Shown here piece by piece: positions 1 through 11,995 of a DNA stretch of 64,000 bases. This stretch comes from Acanthopleura granulata. Taxonomy: Eukaryota; Mollusca; Polyplacophora; Chitonida; Chitonidae. Location of the stretch: assembly GCA_016165875.1 (NCBI GenBank), contig JABBOT010000011.1:13083766-13147765 (forward strand). The letters run 5' to 3'. The translations under genes and the position numbers were made by a program. Position 1 is the stretch's first letter; every line of letters starts with the position of its first letter. The notes under the pieces were generated by a model, which saw only the letters and a program-made list of their open reading frames with translations, searched no databases and was not told the origin of the DNA.

Positions 1-578
1 GTGCAGAGCATATCTCGGCAACTTTTAAGCATAGGATTCTCAAACTCACATGAAGTGTGCAAAATGACCTAAACTTATGTGCTGTGAGGTTGTTTTTTTC
101 ACATTGCGATATATTTTAGGAGTTGTCTGCCCATGCGTATATTGCTAAAATTAGTGCGCAGACGTTTGTCCATTTGTCCATGTTATTATTGAATCCATAC
201 CTCTGTGAAGTATATGTTTTCTTTGCTTTCTCTCATTTGCGTCTTATGCAGGTTGTGTATTTACACACAATTGCACTCAGTGTCTTAAAAATATATTAAT
301 ACTGTGCAATGACTCATGTGCTGTAGATATGTTCCTCTAGAGGTGAGGGGGGGCATACATTTTTGCAATCTCTAATTTGCTTTCTTGTTTTCTTTGACTT
401 TAACCCTGCTCAATTTGTGTATGTTATGATACAAAACTTTGAGCTTACGGTGGGGAACACGGCTCTTATCTTAAAAGCAAGAGTGAGCAGTTGCAATATT
501 CATCATTGGAACCAGTCTTACTTTATGAATACATGCAATATTCCGTCAAGACGCTGTTTCCAACCTTTGACCTTTCAG
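1..578 (+). other. IFT81: IFT81 intron, 3' part
   Basis: This is non-coding DNA upstream of the first IFT81 exon in the window, with frequent stops in all plus frames. I see no recognisable exon or repeat apart from AT-rich sequence. Confidence 0.7.
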
Positions 579-797
579 GGTGTGCTGGAGAAGAAGAAGG
601 GTGTATCTGGTTACAGGGAGACCCAGGAGGAGCTGGAGAAAGTGTCCTCCGTGAAGAGTGAATATGACGACATGAAAGGCAAGACCTTAGAGGACATGTC
701 AGACATGGTACGGCAGCTCAATGCCAACATCGCCCGCAAGAAGGGTGCCCTAGCACCCGTGATTAAAGAACTGAGGCCCATGAGGCAGAGATGTCAG
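579..797 (+). CDS. IFT81: IFT81 exon a (73 codons)
   Basis: The acceptor is CCTTTCAG at 571-578 and the donor is CAG|GTGAGT at 797/798. The exon is open in phase 0 at both ends and encodes [16 protein letters not shown] through RPMRQRCQ. An open frame runs upstream from 363, but that part is intron: it loses IFT81 similarity exactly at the acceptor. Confidence 0.93.
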
Positions 798-3700
798 GTG
801 AGTGGAAACATGTCTATTGTGGTGGGATTTTCTGACAAAAAGTTCATGGAAATCTAACCTAGGGGCCTGTTTGTTTCATTTGAAAAACAACCAAAGTCAA
901 GTGTTTCAGTACAACTCTCCATAATGCATGGAGAGGGTCCTGGTAGTTAAGACGCTTACTTTTTAATCACAGAATGTCCCAGCGTGAGGGTTCAATCCCG
1001 TTTGTGGACAGGCAGTTTGTGGATTTCTCTGCTCTGTTGGTAGGTCTTGGGGCATACGTGACATTAAGCGATTGAAGACCCTTTGTGTGGTCTAAAGTTG
1101 TTTAAGGCCACTTGTCTTTGACCAATATGGTGGTCATAACTCCTTTTCACACAGAAAGTTCATCATTAGCTTGCCAAAGGTCTGTAGTTTGTTTAATGAA
1201 TGAATGATTATGGCTCAATGTCATGTGACAGTATCTGAGCCATATCGTGTTGAAAACATGTTCAAACCAGGAAGCAGTTAATAGTTTTCAGCATGATGAC
1301 AGTTTATGTTTGGCATTCAGTTTTTTACATGGGGAGCACAAATGTTTTACCTGTTTTTGTTTCAGCTATGTTTATATATTTATATTTATTTTTTTCATGT
1401 TTACGGTTGTTGTTTGGCAGGAGCTGACTGTTCTGTATGAAGACAAAAAGGCAGCATATGACACGTGTGCTGCGGGACTAGAGAGTAACCGTTCCAAACT
1501 GGAACAGGTCAGTATAACCTGGTTTTACTGGACTAGAGAGTTACCGCGCCAAACTGAAATTGGTCAGTATTGGCTGGTTCTGATGGACAAGAGAGTGACC
1601 ACTCAAAACTAGAATAGGTCAATACTGGCTTGTTCTGATGGACCAGAGAGTAACAGCTTCAAAGTGAAATAGGACAGTATTAACTAGTTCTTGTGGACTA
1701 GAGAGTAACCACTGCAGAGGGGAACGGGTCAGTGTTGGCTGGTTGTGAAGCACTAGAGAGTAACCACTCCCAAACTGAAACAGGACAGTGTTCGCTGGTT
1801 CTAAAGGACTAGAGAGTTACCACTCCAAACTGGAACAGGTCAGTATTGCAGGGTTTTGCTGGAGTAGAGAGTAACCACTTCAAGCTGGAAGAGATCAGTA
1901 TTGGCTTGAGAGTTACTGCTCCAAGCTGGATGGAACAGCTGGTTCTGCTGGACTAGACAATAACACGTCAAGCTGGAACAGGTCAGATTTAGCTGGTTCT
2001 GAAGGACTAGAGAGTTACTGCTCCAAGCTGGATGGAACAGGTGAGTATTGGCTGGTTCTGATGAACTAGAGAGTTACCACTCCAAGCTGGACGGAACAGG
2101 TGGATTGGTTGGTTCTTCTGGACTAGAGAGTTGCTGCTCCAAGCTGGATGGAACAGGTCAGTATTGTCTGGTTCTGATGAACTAAAGAGATATTACTGCA
2201 AGCTGGATGGAACACTACTGGACTAGAGAATAACAGGACATGCTGGACCAGATCAGATTTTTTTCTGTTGGACAAGAAATGAATCACTCCAACTTGGAGT
2301 AGGGCAGATTAACTGGTTCAACTGGTTCTGAGCAAGTGGTTTGGCATGGCTAGATAGTACATGTACCTCTTCCTGTGAAGTTTTGTACTGAATTTCAAAA
2401 TATTGGGGTTTGCTGGTTCTGCTAGAGATTAACAGCTCCGAGGTGGAATAGATCAGTATTGAAGATTGTTTGGCAGAATTAGAGAAAATCCATTTAAGTC
2501 AGAAAAGAAATGTGTGATGTTTTGTACTGAATTTCAAAATTTTGTGGTTTAATTGTACTTGAATAAAAAAACAACTGATTTGTGCATGACTGAAGAAAAA
2601 TTAGTTGTCAGCTACATGTACCAGATACCGGTGATCTTCAAAGAATAATGTTTTCTTCTTGAGTAACTTAGTATTGGACCTTTGACCTTCAGGAAGTGCG
2701 CACTCTCCAGGAGGAGGTGTCTGCTGAGGAGTCACGCTACCATTACCTAAACTCTATGATGGCGATGATAAAGATCCAGAAACAGAAGATCGAGGATGAG
2801 ATGAAGGCCTACACTTCCTCTGACCCTCAGGAGAAACGGCGAACCTTCAGGTGGGAATCTTTTGTGTGTTGATTTCAAGTGTTCCCGCCGCTCTGTGAAA
2901 GCCTTGAAAGGACTGTATTCATTTTCATCAGATTTATTTTTATATTTGCTTGGTATTTTAGACTGTACTCAAGAATATTTCACTCATGCGATGGCAGCCA
3001 GCGTTATGGTGCCTGGAAACCGGGCAGAGCTCAGGGGAAACCCATGACCATCATCAGGCTGGTGGAAGACCTTCCCACATACTTCATGTCAGAAGAAACT
3101 GGCATAATTTTAAGGCCTTCATCTTTATGAATCTGAAAGGGTATAGAAGTAATTGTGTTGAAAGTTGTTCAAGATCTTGAATATCTGTTAAAAAGAATTT
3201 TTGGAGAGGAAAAACAAAGAAATCCTTCAAAGTACTTGGTCTTTTAATGTTAAGTGTCATACTTCACTGTGTTGAAAAAATAATTTCTGTAAATGACCTA
3301 AAATTTCACACAAAAATAAAAAAAGTGCATTTTTACAGCTAAATAAATGTTATAAAACATTATATTTGGTTCTGAAATCTACATGTTTTCTGGTAGGATA
3401 TGATTCTACCTTCCAACAAACCCTAAAATACCTTCCTGCAAGCAATAGGACTCTTAGAATCAGGAAAAATGATCAACTTTGTCATGGTTGAAATTTTAGG
3501 TCATTTACGGTAAGTTACCAAATTAGTATCGTTCATGAAAGTTCGTGCTTTAACTGAATGGTCCATAAAAGTATAGGAAGACACATGTTATTATATCTTT
3601 GAAGGTTCTTGAAAAACATTTTCTTTAGCGATTGTATACTCTTGATTCCCCGAATGTCCTATAGCTAATGATGCTGTTATCCACAAAATTTATTACCAAT

Positions 3701-4060
3701 CCATCAAAGTCTCACAATTGTCCATAACACCCATGAAAGAAAATGTGTGACCTGATGTGAACTCATGTGAGCATTCATTGAAAAACCTTGATCTCCTTTT
3801 GTAGAGAAATGTACACCAAAAAAATACAGGAGCAAGAAAATTTAGGGAAGGGATTGAGAGAGAAGCAGAAAACTGTGCGGGAACAACACGGGCCGAATAT
3901 GAAGCAGATGAAGATGTGGCGAGACTTTGAGAGTCTCATGGCCTGCAAGAGGAAGTGTTTTGACCAGGCGCGGGCTGGCGGAGGCATGGATGGGGCGGGC
4001 TTGACCTATGGAGAACTCCCTGCCCCGTCTATGCAAGAAGAGGACAGGCTGGTGCTTTAG
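579..4060 (+). CDS. IFT81: IFT81, C-terminal part (last four coding exons)
   Basis: Intraflagellar transport protein 81, a core IFT-B subunit that pairs with IFT74 through long coiled coils and carries cargo such as tubulin along the ciliary axoneme. Only the 3' end of the gene is in the window: exons 579-797, 1421-1507, 2693-2850 and 3805-4060, together 720 nt (239 codons plus TAG). All junctions are GT/AG and the phases fit (0, 0, 2). The product is Lys/Glu-rich coiled coil and follows the vertebrate protein block by block: [78 protein letters not shown], and the ending EDRLVL. Vertebrate IFT81 is about 676 aa, so roughly the last third is seen; the tubulin-binding N-terminal domain lies upstream of the window. 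The C-terminus has a Gly/Ala-rich insert (about [11 protein letters not shown]) that differs from the vertebrate tail. Identification is by recognised conserved blocks and is strong. Confidence 0.95.
925..1150 (+). repeat. tRNA-derived SINE-like element in an IFT81 intron
   Basis: A good RNA polymerase III B box, GGTTCAATCC, lies at about 989-998, and an A-box-like TGGTAGTTAAGACGC lies about 50 bp upstream at 941-955. That spacing is typical of tRNA heads. The body after the B box does not show the V-domain seen in the other SINEs here, so this is a different family or a degraded copy. Confidence 0.4.
1421..1507 (+). CDS. IFT81: IFT81 exon b (29 codons)
   Basis: The acceptor is TTTGGCAG ending at 1420 and the donor is CAG|GTCAGT at 1507/1508. 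The exon encodes 29 residues, starting [10 protein letters not shown] and ending ESNRSKLEQ. Its last 32 nt plus the donor form the first unit of the minisatellite that fills the next intron, so this splice site has many downstream look-alikes. Confidence 0.93.
1476..2475 (+). repeat. 55-bp minisatellite derived from an exon/intron boundary
   Basis: At least 16 degenerate tandem units of about 55 bp (some shortened to 41-47 bp) follow the pattern GACTAGAGAGTTACCACTCC, then AAACTGGAACAGGTCAGTAT, then TGGCTGGTTCTGATG. The first unit begins inside IFT81 exon b at about 1476 and contains the codons for [10 protein letters not shown] plus the working donor at 1508. Copies therefore carry decayed exon ends and donor-like sites, for example CAG|GTCAGT at 1838/1839 and a perfect CAG|GTGAGT at 2040/2041. 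The array fades after about 2330, with a last recognisable unit near 2430-2475. Confidence 0.88.
2693..2850 (+). CDS. IFT81: IFT81 exon c (158 nt)
   Basis: The acceptor is ACCTTCAG ending at 2692 and the donor is CAG|GTGGGA at 2850/2851. It starts in phase 0 with [18 protein letters not shown] and ends with two bases (AG) that join the A at 3805 to make Arg. The SRYHY and DEMKAY blocks match known IFT81. Confidence 0.93.
2935..3110 (-). repeat. V-SINE (RUDI-like) 3' half, minus strand
   Basis: On the plus strand this reads ACTGTACTCAAGAATATTTC, then GGAAACCGGGCAGAGCTC, then a GACCTTCCCACATAC block: the reverse complement of the 3' half of the V-SINE seen in full at 61787-62043. The tRNA head is missing. 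Confidence 0.75.
3805..4060 (+). CDS. IFT81: IFT81 terminal coding exon
   Basis: The acceptor is CTTTTGTAG ending at 3804. The exon contains the most conserved stretch ([20 protein letters not shown]) and ends at TAG 4058-4060 after EDRLVL, the same terminal motif as in vertebrates apart from one residue. No AATAAA occurs close behind the stop; AATAAA at 5008-5013 is the first clear one I saw and may be too far away. Confidence 0.93.
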
Positions 4061-5226
4061 TGGGCTCTAGTTCCAGTTGTCTGGACTGAGATAGTTGTGG
4101 ACAAAAACCTGGTGTACAAGTCTGTATGAAGCTTTAAGGGCTTGGAATAACACTAAAGTTTTAAACGCTTAGGACTCTGTTTCCTCTAGATTTTCCCATC
4201 TACATTTCTAAGCCCAGTTTTGTCCGCATTATTAGTAGAGCCTATTGAGTTGACAATGTCTGTGTTCTGTCTGACCACATTACATGTATCTGTAAGCCAT
4301 ATCTGGCATTCCTTATCTGTGGCCTCTGTTTTTTGTACACCTACATTGTCGTTAGACTTTGTATACATTATCTGTAGGCCCTAATCTGTCTACTTTATAT
4401 ATATAGAACCCATTCTGTCAGCATTGTCTTTTGACCCACAACTGTCCACGTTATCTGTAGGCTCTGTTATAGTTTGTCTATCCATTATCAGTATCTGTAT
4501 TTGGCGTTTATCTGCCACAAAGAATGTTCTTTCCACACTGCATTGTTGAACTGTGTTGATTTGTGCTGAATAGGTCACATCCAAATTGAATCTTTAGTGC
4601 ATTCCACTGAGAGTTTGATCTGTTTAAATACCGTCCATTATACGTATTTTACCCCCATGCTTAGACGTTGTGATAGCGAGGAACTGCAGACATATTTTGA
4701 TAGAGGGAGGGTAATCGCTCAAGTGTACCATTATTTCCACTTGATTGGATCCTATGTCGTAAATAATGTTGTTCTCATCACTGTGATGTGTCATTTGTGT
4801 GTGACAAGAGATTCCGTCCACGATTTACTTCTAAGAGTGAAGTCACTTCAGACAAGTTTTGTTTTTGATTCAAATTATGCATTTCAAAGAGGAACACAAT
4901 GAAAAAGATTATAGGCCATTGTGGTACTGAAATACGAATGCGTGTAAGTGTTATACATATTAGTAGAGCAACTTGAAACACACACACAGACACACACACA
5001 AATAATGAATAAACATGAACGAGAAAGAAAATGAGGATGATGTGCTTGTATCTGAAGCAAAATGTACTTATGGTTTGAAGTTGTTGCATTTATGCCTTTG
5101 CCACGTTGGTGTATGAGGAGTAAAGTTTGTCAGACTTGAGAAGTTTTGGTCTTGGTGTTAATTTGTTTCAACCGCATTTGTATTTATCTGTGAACGCCTT
5201 AACTGGTCTCAGTAAATATGTGAAAT
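4061..5226 (+). other. IFT81 3' flank
   Basis: This is the untranslated or intergenic sequence after the IFT81 stop. It holds a degenerate repeat (4190-4500), a short CA run (about 4976-5000) and an AATAAA at 5008-5013. No further gene is visible. Confidence 0.5.
4190..4500 (+). repeat. degenerate 27-bp tandem repeat
   Basis: TTATCTGTAGGCTCTGTT-like words recur at about 4287, 4313, 4369 and 4451, with spacings close to multiples of 27 bp. Single copies are poorly conserved. Confidence 0.4.
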
Positions 5227-6120
5227 TTGATAGACTGCTCGCGATTTCCACCCGTCTCCCCCTACCCTGTCTCCAGGTCGCCCAGGAGTGACCAAGACGA
5301 CAAATGGCGAACCTTGTTCGTGGAAGTTAGATGTCTTATAAACACGAAGCAGATAGATGTTTCTTTGCTTCCAGGTTGCTGTTTATCTGTGGCGATCTGG
5401 TCACTTCAAAATGTTTCTCACCCAATTTCCCTTTGTACCACCATAGTCGTACATTTATGCAGAAATACATCCAGACTAGACACGAAACGTAAAAGACATC
5501 ATGAAAACAAGAAAACTTCCTATAAACGTATAACCGTCATTCACGTCAATTGTGCTGTGAAACATCCATGAAATGAAGTAATTCTGCTCAATGATATATT
5601 ACAAATCGGCAGGCTAAAGGAGACCATGGATTGTATTGAAGGGACATGTCATTAACGAGTGGCTGCATTTCAATGGCTGGCACACACACAGGAGGTGTAG
5701 GATAGTGGCGGGTCGTGATGTGTCCAGTAAGATGGTCTGCCAGATTGCTTGATTGGGGTTACGCGCAATCCACCAGTGTGACAAACACCGGTACGTTACA
5801 TGTGGAGAACTGTCAGCGAAATACCAAATCCGTTGTTTACTCCGGGAATTTCCTTTTCCTCAACCCATCAAACTGACCGCCGTTGTATTATATAGTGTCT
5901 GGACTGGTGCTTTCAACCCGCAAAAATCATGCATAAAACATGAAACGTGTTCATGTTTTATTGGAACCCTTTTGATCGCTCAATGTACACAAGGTAGACC
6001 GGAAAGCGTAATGTAAATTATCGAAACTGTGGCCAAAACGCGCATGTTTAAACGCAGGTAAAAGTGATAAAATATTACTTTTGGTGCCGAAACTTACATT
6101 AACGTAGCCTACGCTTAACA
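5227..6120. other. No supported feature
   Basis: Short open frames only, with no recognisable domain, paired splice signals or clear repeat. Confidence 0.4.
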
Positions 6121-6129
6121 ACTCCATTG

Positions 6130-7090
6130 GAGTCATGCCGTTATTTCGCATTCACGAGCGCACAGGACCCAAGAAAACGGTCGAGTCGAGTCCAGTTGGG
6201 CCTTAAGCTCGGCATACACGAGAGATTAAGACCCAACTTTACTCAACTTGTCTGTTCAGTTGGGCCCTAAACACTCGTGTATGCACGAAGAAGACGCGAC
6301 TGCACCGGTGTTGTTCCCGAGTCCTCAAGTGTATGCTGGTCAGTTATAGTCGTACGTCAGTTGGAGACTGGCGCCAACTCCGTGCGACCAGTTCAGTTGA
6401 ATTGAGTTGCGTCTGAAGCTCTCATGTATGCCGATCTTAAGGCTCTCGTGTATGTCCAGCTTTAGACAAGATTTTGAAACTGACCGACATACACGTAACG
6501 ACTGAAGCTCAATTCTAGTTGGGGCGCGTCGTTATTCCGCATACAAGCCCTTAGGACCCGACCCTGAGCTTTAGACGTGACTCCACTCAGTCAGATTGGT
6601 CCCAGGCGTGTGACTAAAGTAAAACTCCGTTAGAGTCGTGTCGACAGTTCGCATACACGAGCGCTTAGTTCACGACGCAACAGTCGTGTTGAATAAGGCT
6701 TAGCAAACACGAGATCTTAAGATTCAGCTCAACTCGGCTCTTCTGTTGCATCGGATCGTTAGTGCTCGTGTGTGCGGAACAACGACGGGACTAAGCTGGA
6801 GTTGTACTCCAGTCGTTACGTGTAATCCGGTCAATTCATTGTCAGCGAGTGGACCCTTAAGTCAATTGAGTTCCTTCTTAAGCTCTCGTGTTTGCCGAGC
6901 TATAAGTTGGGCCATAAGTTCTCGTGTTTGCCGAGATCTCGTGTTTGACGAGCTTTAAGATGGGACTTAAGACTTTGTGTTTGCCGAGCTATAAGTTGGG
7001 CTTTAAGATCTCTTGATTGTTGAGCTTTCAGTTGGGTCTATAGCTCCCGAGTATGTCGAGCTTTACTAGCAGTTAAAACGCGCATACAAC
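6130..7090. repeat. field of inverted and direct CTCGTGTATGCCGAGC motifs
   Basis: A motif close to CTCTCGTGTATGCCGAGCTT and its reverse complement recur at least 15 times. Reverse copies lie near 6145, 6205, 6485, 6540, 6650 and 6700. Forward copies lie near 6271, 6420, 6446, 6764, 6889, 6920, 6942, 6975, 7010 and 7045. They are often joined to AGTTGGGCYTTAAG. The 3' part (6885-7065) is a tandem array of about 40-bp units and the 5' part is mixed in orientation, so the single strand could fold extensively. No coding capacity is seen. Confidence 0.75.
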
Positions 7091-7099
7091 GCACCGTGT

Positions 7100-10000
7100 T
7101 TGTCCTTCATGTCACGGTATCTGTTGGGTTCGATCACATGTTTCTGGTCTAGTTTCTCAGTGGTACATTATCGGAAGCTGACTGTATTCTGTAATGATTG
7201 TACGTGCTGTTATTGCAAGCGAAAAGAAAGGCCACTTATAAACTTGACCGACAAGTCATCTATCGATTCTGAGCTATTTAAACACTTCTTAACATTTTCA
7301 CTTGCCCTACTAAATATTTTTTCACCTATACGATGTTGGTTTTATGGGTAGAGGGAACCAGAGTGCCTGGTGTAAACCATGGACCTAGGGCAAAATACTG
7401 ACAAACTTTCCCACATATAATGCGTAGAAACTTGATGAGTGACTGTCCAAAGGGCGACACGAGTGTGGTCGCTGGTTTATGGTCACCTGTTGTGACACTG
7501 TCTTTAAAACATTGTATTTTGGGGATTTGGTAGCGAAGTGGACAAAGTCCTATGAGGGCATTTCGGAGGTGGTGAAAACTGTCACCGATTTACCGTAGTA
7601 GACCCACATTTAGAGTGTACCACCCCGCTGTTTTAGCATTACATTTGGGCATGTAAGGTCGATTAGGGCATTATCATTGTGTAGAACGGCGTATCTAAGT
7701 GACGAACGGCGACTCAAATTATTTTCTGGCAATATCATTTGGGTCTTGCCTGCTGGCACTCTTTTGCTCCGTTGATACAATATGTCAGCATTTCCAGTGA
7801 CTCGGTCAGGTGAATATTAAAATGAGTGTTTGTTGCGGGTTAACCCGACCTACCCGCTAAATTCGGCTCGATGCTAAGGATTTTTGTCCTTCTCCGTAAG
7901 TCAAAGATCCCGGAACACAACCTTCAGCTCAGATTCAGCGAAACTAGGCTCAGCTTTGCAAGTTTACACTCGTTGGAGCAAGAAGAAAAGGCTTTTTCCT
8001 TCAGTACATACACTCATCGTACACTTACCTTGTCAGTGTTGGCTGAAATGATCTAAGAATAGCATTCATTATGTGTAGTTTGGGGAACTGAACTGAATCT
8101 AGGCTAAATCATAATTGTATTGAACTTGGAAACAACATGAAAGGTTTTAAGAAATAATCGAAAAAACTATCGCGGAAGCTTGACCAGAACGACATACATT
8201 ATTGTTTAACCATGACAAACAAAATAAATGTGAACATAAGACAATCCGGCTAATATATAATTTGTCTTCTCACAGATCTCTCCCTCTCTCCCTCTGTCTC
8301 TCTCTCTTTCTCTCTCTCTCTCTCTGTGCAGTATGTTCTTTACAAACAATCTGAATAGCGTAAGGGGTTAATCGGGTGATTGGTGGCAGCTATGACAGTA
8401 TTCTTTGCTATTTAAATTGAGTCTCCAACCTGGCTGTGCAGAGTGAATCCATCCGTCGGGGAATGGAAAACGCCATATAATCTATTACTACCACCACCAC
8501 CAGAAAGCGGAAATGCTGTGTTGTGATGGTTTTACTGAAAAGGTAGACCTATAGGTAACAAAAACAAACACGAAAGAGAATAAAAAACAAGCCTGCACAT
8601 ACATGTACACATCGATTCGGAGTTTAGATCAAACTACGTTATCTCATTGCGCACGTATATGTAAGTTCATGACAGTCCGTCTGCTAGGCAACATTCGGCG
8701 GCAAATCTTACTCCCCACTTCTATGCAGGCGCAGATTTATTTTACCATGGTGACTTACAGGTCAATATCGGGTATTGGGCCGCTTCGTCATTTTCCGACA
8801 ATATTGTGGTCGTTTTTATCCCATTTTGGACTAGGACAGGTTTCCTGACTTCTTCTCAAAAATTGGTTGCGATATTGAAAATTGAACGGTTACACTAAAA
8901 TGAGTCAGGCTTCCTTGTATATTGATGATAGTAACTAGAGACTTTATCAGCGACTGCCGTCTTGAGCACGACTATACGCTGGTGTAAGTACAGATAAGCT
9001 ACAGTTTCGGACCCTTATATTCAGTTTACACAAATTTACGGCTGTATTTGTTCAGATCTGGACTTGAAAGGTTTTGCAGGCTTTATTCAGAAGGCTGTCG
9101 CAGAAGTGCACTGAACTGAAACTAAGTGCACAACTTTACCATAATGACTTTCAGGTTAACTTTGAGTTTCTGGTCATTTCGTTCATGGCACACATATTAT
9201 GGCTGTTTGAGCCTTGTCTTTTTTTTTCTTTCACTAAACTTATGTATGTTTCCTCCATTTTGAACGAAATTATGCCAGCCCTGTTGTAGATACTGACCCA
9301 GCTATGGTTCTGATCACTCATATCAGCAGGAAAACTGCATTGGCTTCAGAATGTTTCGCGAATGCTTGTATTCACATAGAATTTGCAAAACAGAATTTGA
9401 AACAACTCCCACCATTCTGAGGCCATATTATGCCGTATGATCCTGCAATTGCACTAAGAAAAAACCAGATTCCTTTTAAACCTTCAGGTTCTAGCTTTCC
9501 TTGTTATGCCAATCGATTCAGCGCCAGGAGCAGTGTTTACGTCATAGCCAGCACTGTAGGCGTTTTCCAAAGCCTATATATTCATATATGCGCCGTCCTT
9601 ACTGAGGGAAATATCCATGTTGTACACAGGTTTAACATAACAAAGACCACAATGTTCAGAATTTTCTAGAATGTGCATGGGGCTCCCAAAGCCGGCCAGG
9701 TTGTTTTACTCATGCATCAGTCCATTTGTGACGATAGTTTATTGGAATTTTCGTTCCGGGAGTTACTGAGTCGACGTGTCGTTCGACATCGTGAATTTGT
9801 ACTAAATTTGTGCTGTACGGAGCGCATTTTCGAGCGAGTGTTTCGTCGCTGGCTATTTTGTTGGAGACTTTATTTCTGAGCTTTGTTTGCTGATTGTCTC
9901 TTTGTACTGTTTTATCTCAATTTCCAGTGGAAGTGACATTGCCCTTGTGTCAAGACCAGAGGACAGTACGGCATCTAGTTTGAATTTTCGCCACGCAGCT

Positions 10001-10640
10001 CCCAGGCAAGATTTTTGGCTAGAAAGGAAGCTTGATACAAACAGGTTCCGGTTTGCCGTGCCGGCGACCGATTGTCAGTTGGAGACCAATGATATCTTTC
10101 TCTGCAGGAATTCACCAGGAACTGTAGATTTTCCTGTTTCTGTGCATTTGTCTCTTAGACTCGCATTGTTTCGGCCGTAGCTGTGGTATGCTGCCATCTG
10201 AATTTTCTTATTGTTTGTTTTGTACTTGTTTATTGTATTAAGTTGTACTACGGATTATGTTGTTCAGTTATGTGTAGAGAATATGTCTGAGCGTGTCCGT
10301 GTTTCTTTCTTTGGTCTTGTACATTTAAGGCTTAACGCTCTCTGGAAATTGAGCAAGCCATTTGTTCACTGATTTTCCTCGCAGATTAGTGACACCGTGA
10401 CATCGCCAAGGCCCAAAGACAAATCCAGAAATCCCCAAGGCTAGAACTCAATCAGACCCTGGTTTGGCCCCCATTGTTAAAGTACACATACCTTGTTTTC
10501 AAAATCATGAGTTGCTTGCCTTCGCTGACTTCACAGCTATTAAAAAATGACACTAAGAATTGGGAGAAGTATTATCTAACTGGATTGTCTTTTCAATAAT
10601 ATGAACACCCATGGCAATGAATCGGTGGATAGGACGTGTA
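7100..10640. other. Gene-free stretch with a pyrimidine tract
   Basis: No gene is recognised. A CT-rich microsatellite lies at 8276-8326. An open frame at 9887-10180 follows a reasonable acceptor (TTTCCAG ending 9927) but has no partner exon or known domain. Confidence 0.4.
8276..8326 (+). repeat. (TC)n microsatellite
   Basis: A run of TCTC and CCTC units of about 50 bp with a few interruptions. Confidence 0.9.
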
Positions 10641-11480
10641 TAGTGTTACGTGCTATTGTCGAAAGGCAATTTTGATATTGTCACTGAGGGTGATTTTACA
10701 GATATATATATAGGTGAATGTAGACAATATGTAATTTTATACGAAAAACCCAGTATAGACCCCCAAAACCCTGATGGCTGTCATCGGGTTATCAAAGTAA
10801 AAATGTCAGTCACAACTGAATGGACAAAAACAGTAGTCAGAATTGCTTCGTGTGACTACCACCACCAATGTACTGTGTAAGTCCAGAACAACGATTGGCG
10901 GCAGGATAATGATGGTGACTAGGGTCATAAAACTGTAACAGCTATAAAAAAAATTAATGACTAACAAGGGTAATCAAAGTCAGCTACCTTAATTAAACAC
11001 CGCCATGAAACCTGAAAACTATTGTATGAATAATCGCCAGCATTAACGACGGTTGTCACCGCCATCATTTACTGTATAATGGTAAATGATAAAGTTCTAC
11101 TATGTCCTGTACCAACAGAAACACAATCATAATGACCATAAATAATACGCAATGCAGACCATTATAAATTTTTTGTAAATTTATGTGTTAAGAGCATGGC
11201 GACAACCTGCCAAGTGTTTTCATAGTAAAATAACGGCCATAATGGCCGTAATATCATCGTGTGAAACAACAATTGAATTCCACACAGATTTTTTCTATTA
11301 CAGGTGTTTACCACTACAGTAGCTGTAGTGGTAAATCGGTAATATCCATGATGTGGATTTTTTCGGTGCGCTGTCGTAGAAATACTGGAGTTAAACGCAG
11401 ACTTTTCAAACAGTATAGCAAGGTTCGTGAAATCTATAAACGACTATGTCTACAACCATCATAATCAATAACGGTGGCCA
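10640..11480. repeat. cluster of short palindromes
   Basis: Low-complexity DNA made of words such as ACCACCA, TAATGG and GTAATG, with several hairpins. The best is a perfect 13-bp stem with a 3-base loop at 11307-11335 (stem TTTACCACTACAG). Others are ATCATTTAC/GTAAATGAT near 11067-11093 and ACGGCC/GGCCGT near 11232. Confidence 0.5.
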
Positions 11481-11889
11481 CCACCACCAAATGCACAATT
11501 TATTTATTAGTTTAATTTTATTTATTAATTAAATTTATTTATGCGGTGTGTAGACTAATGCCGAACTGAAGAAATTTATCTTCTGGACGACTGTGGGGTT
11601 ATCTTCATGGGTGGTGGAAATGGGAGCATTTTGAATGTATCATGGGCTTTTTTGGTGTACATGTATAAGGGGGCTTGTCGTTTGTTACACTGAGAGAAAA
11701 GTCCGGGTCAACGGTGTTAAAAATCTGAGTTTTCCAGTACAGTCTTCACTGACTCATCCGATTTGGTCGTATGGTTCGGTTTCTGAGTTGAATTAGCTCT
11801 ACTGCAAAACTCAGATGTTTGAGTCTGTTGGTCTAGACTTTTCCCTCAGTGTACCACCTACATAGTTACATGAACAGCTACAGTAGCAA

Positions 11890-11995
11890 CCCTAAGTTGA
11901 AGAAAGTCGACAAGAGACCGGATTTCATCGGTTACGTGTAACAATTTGCCAAGTGCATACAAGTCACACTGTCATGGAAGCTCTGGTTTCATTCT
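11890..11995 (-). repeat. dispersed repeat B, copy 1
   Basis: This is one of six copies of an unnamed dispersed element. Read on the minus strand the consensus runs TGATAGTTGGCAAATGGTCA, then a CGTAACCGGTGAAATCC block, then TTTACCTCAGTTAGGGTTTT. Other copies are near 18905, 31825, 47560, 50770 and 62485. Confidence 0.6.

Noticed and set aside
363..578. Open frame upstream of and in frame with the first IFT81 exon
   Set aside because: Similarity to IFT81 starts exactly at the CCTTTCAG acceptor; the upstream part has no family similarity and is intron.
9887..10180. Open frame after an acceptor-like TTTCCAG
   Set aside because: No recognised domain or partner exon. An LTR-like end near 10480 was considered, but no matching second LTR is in the window.
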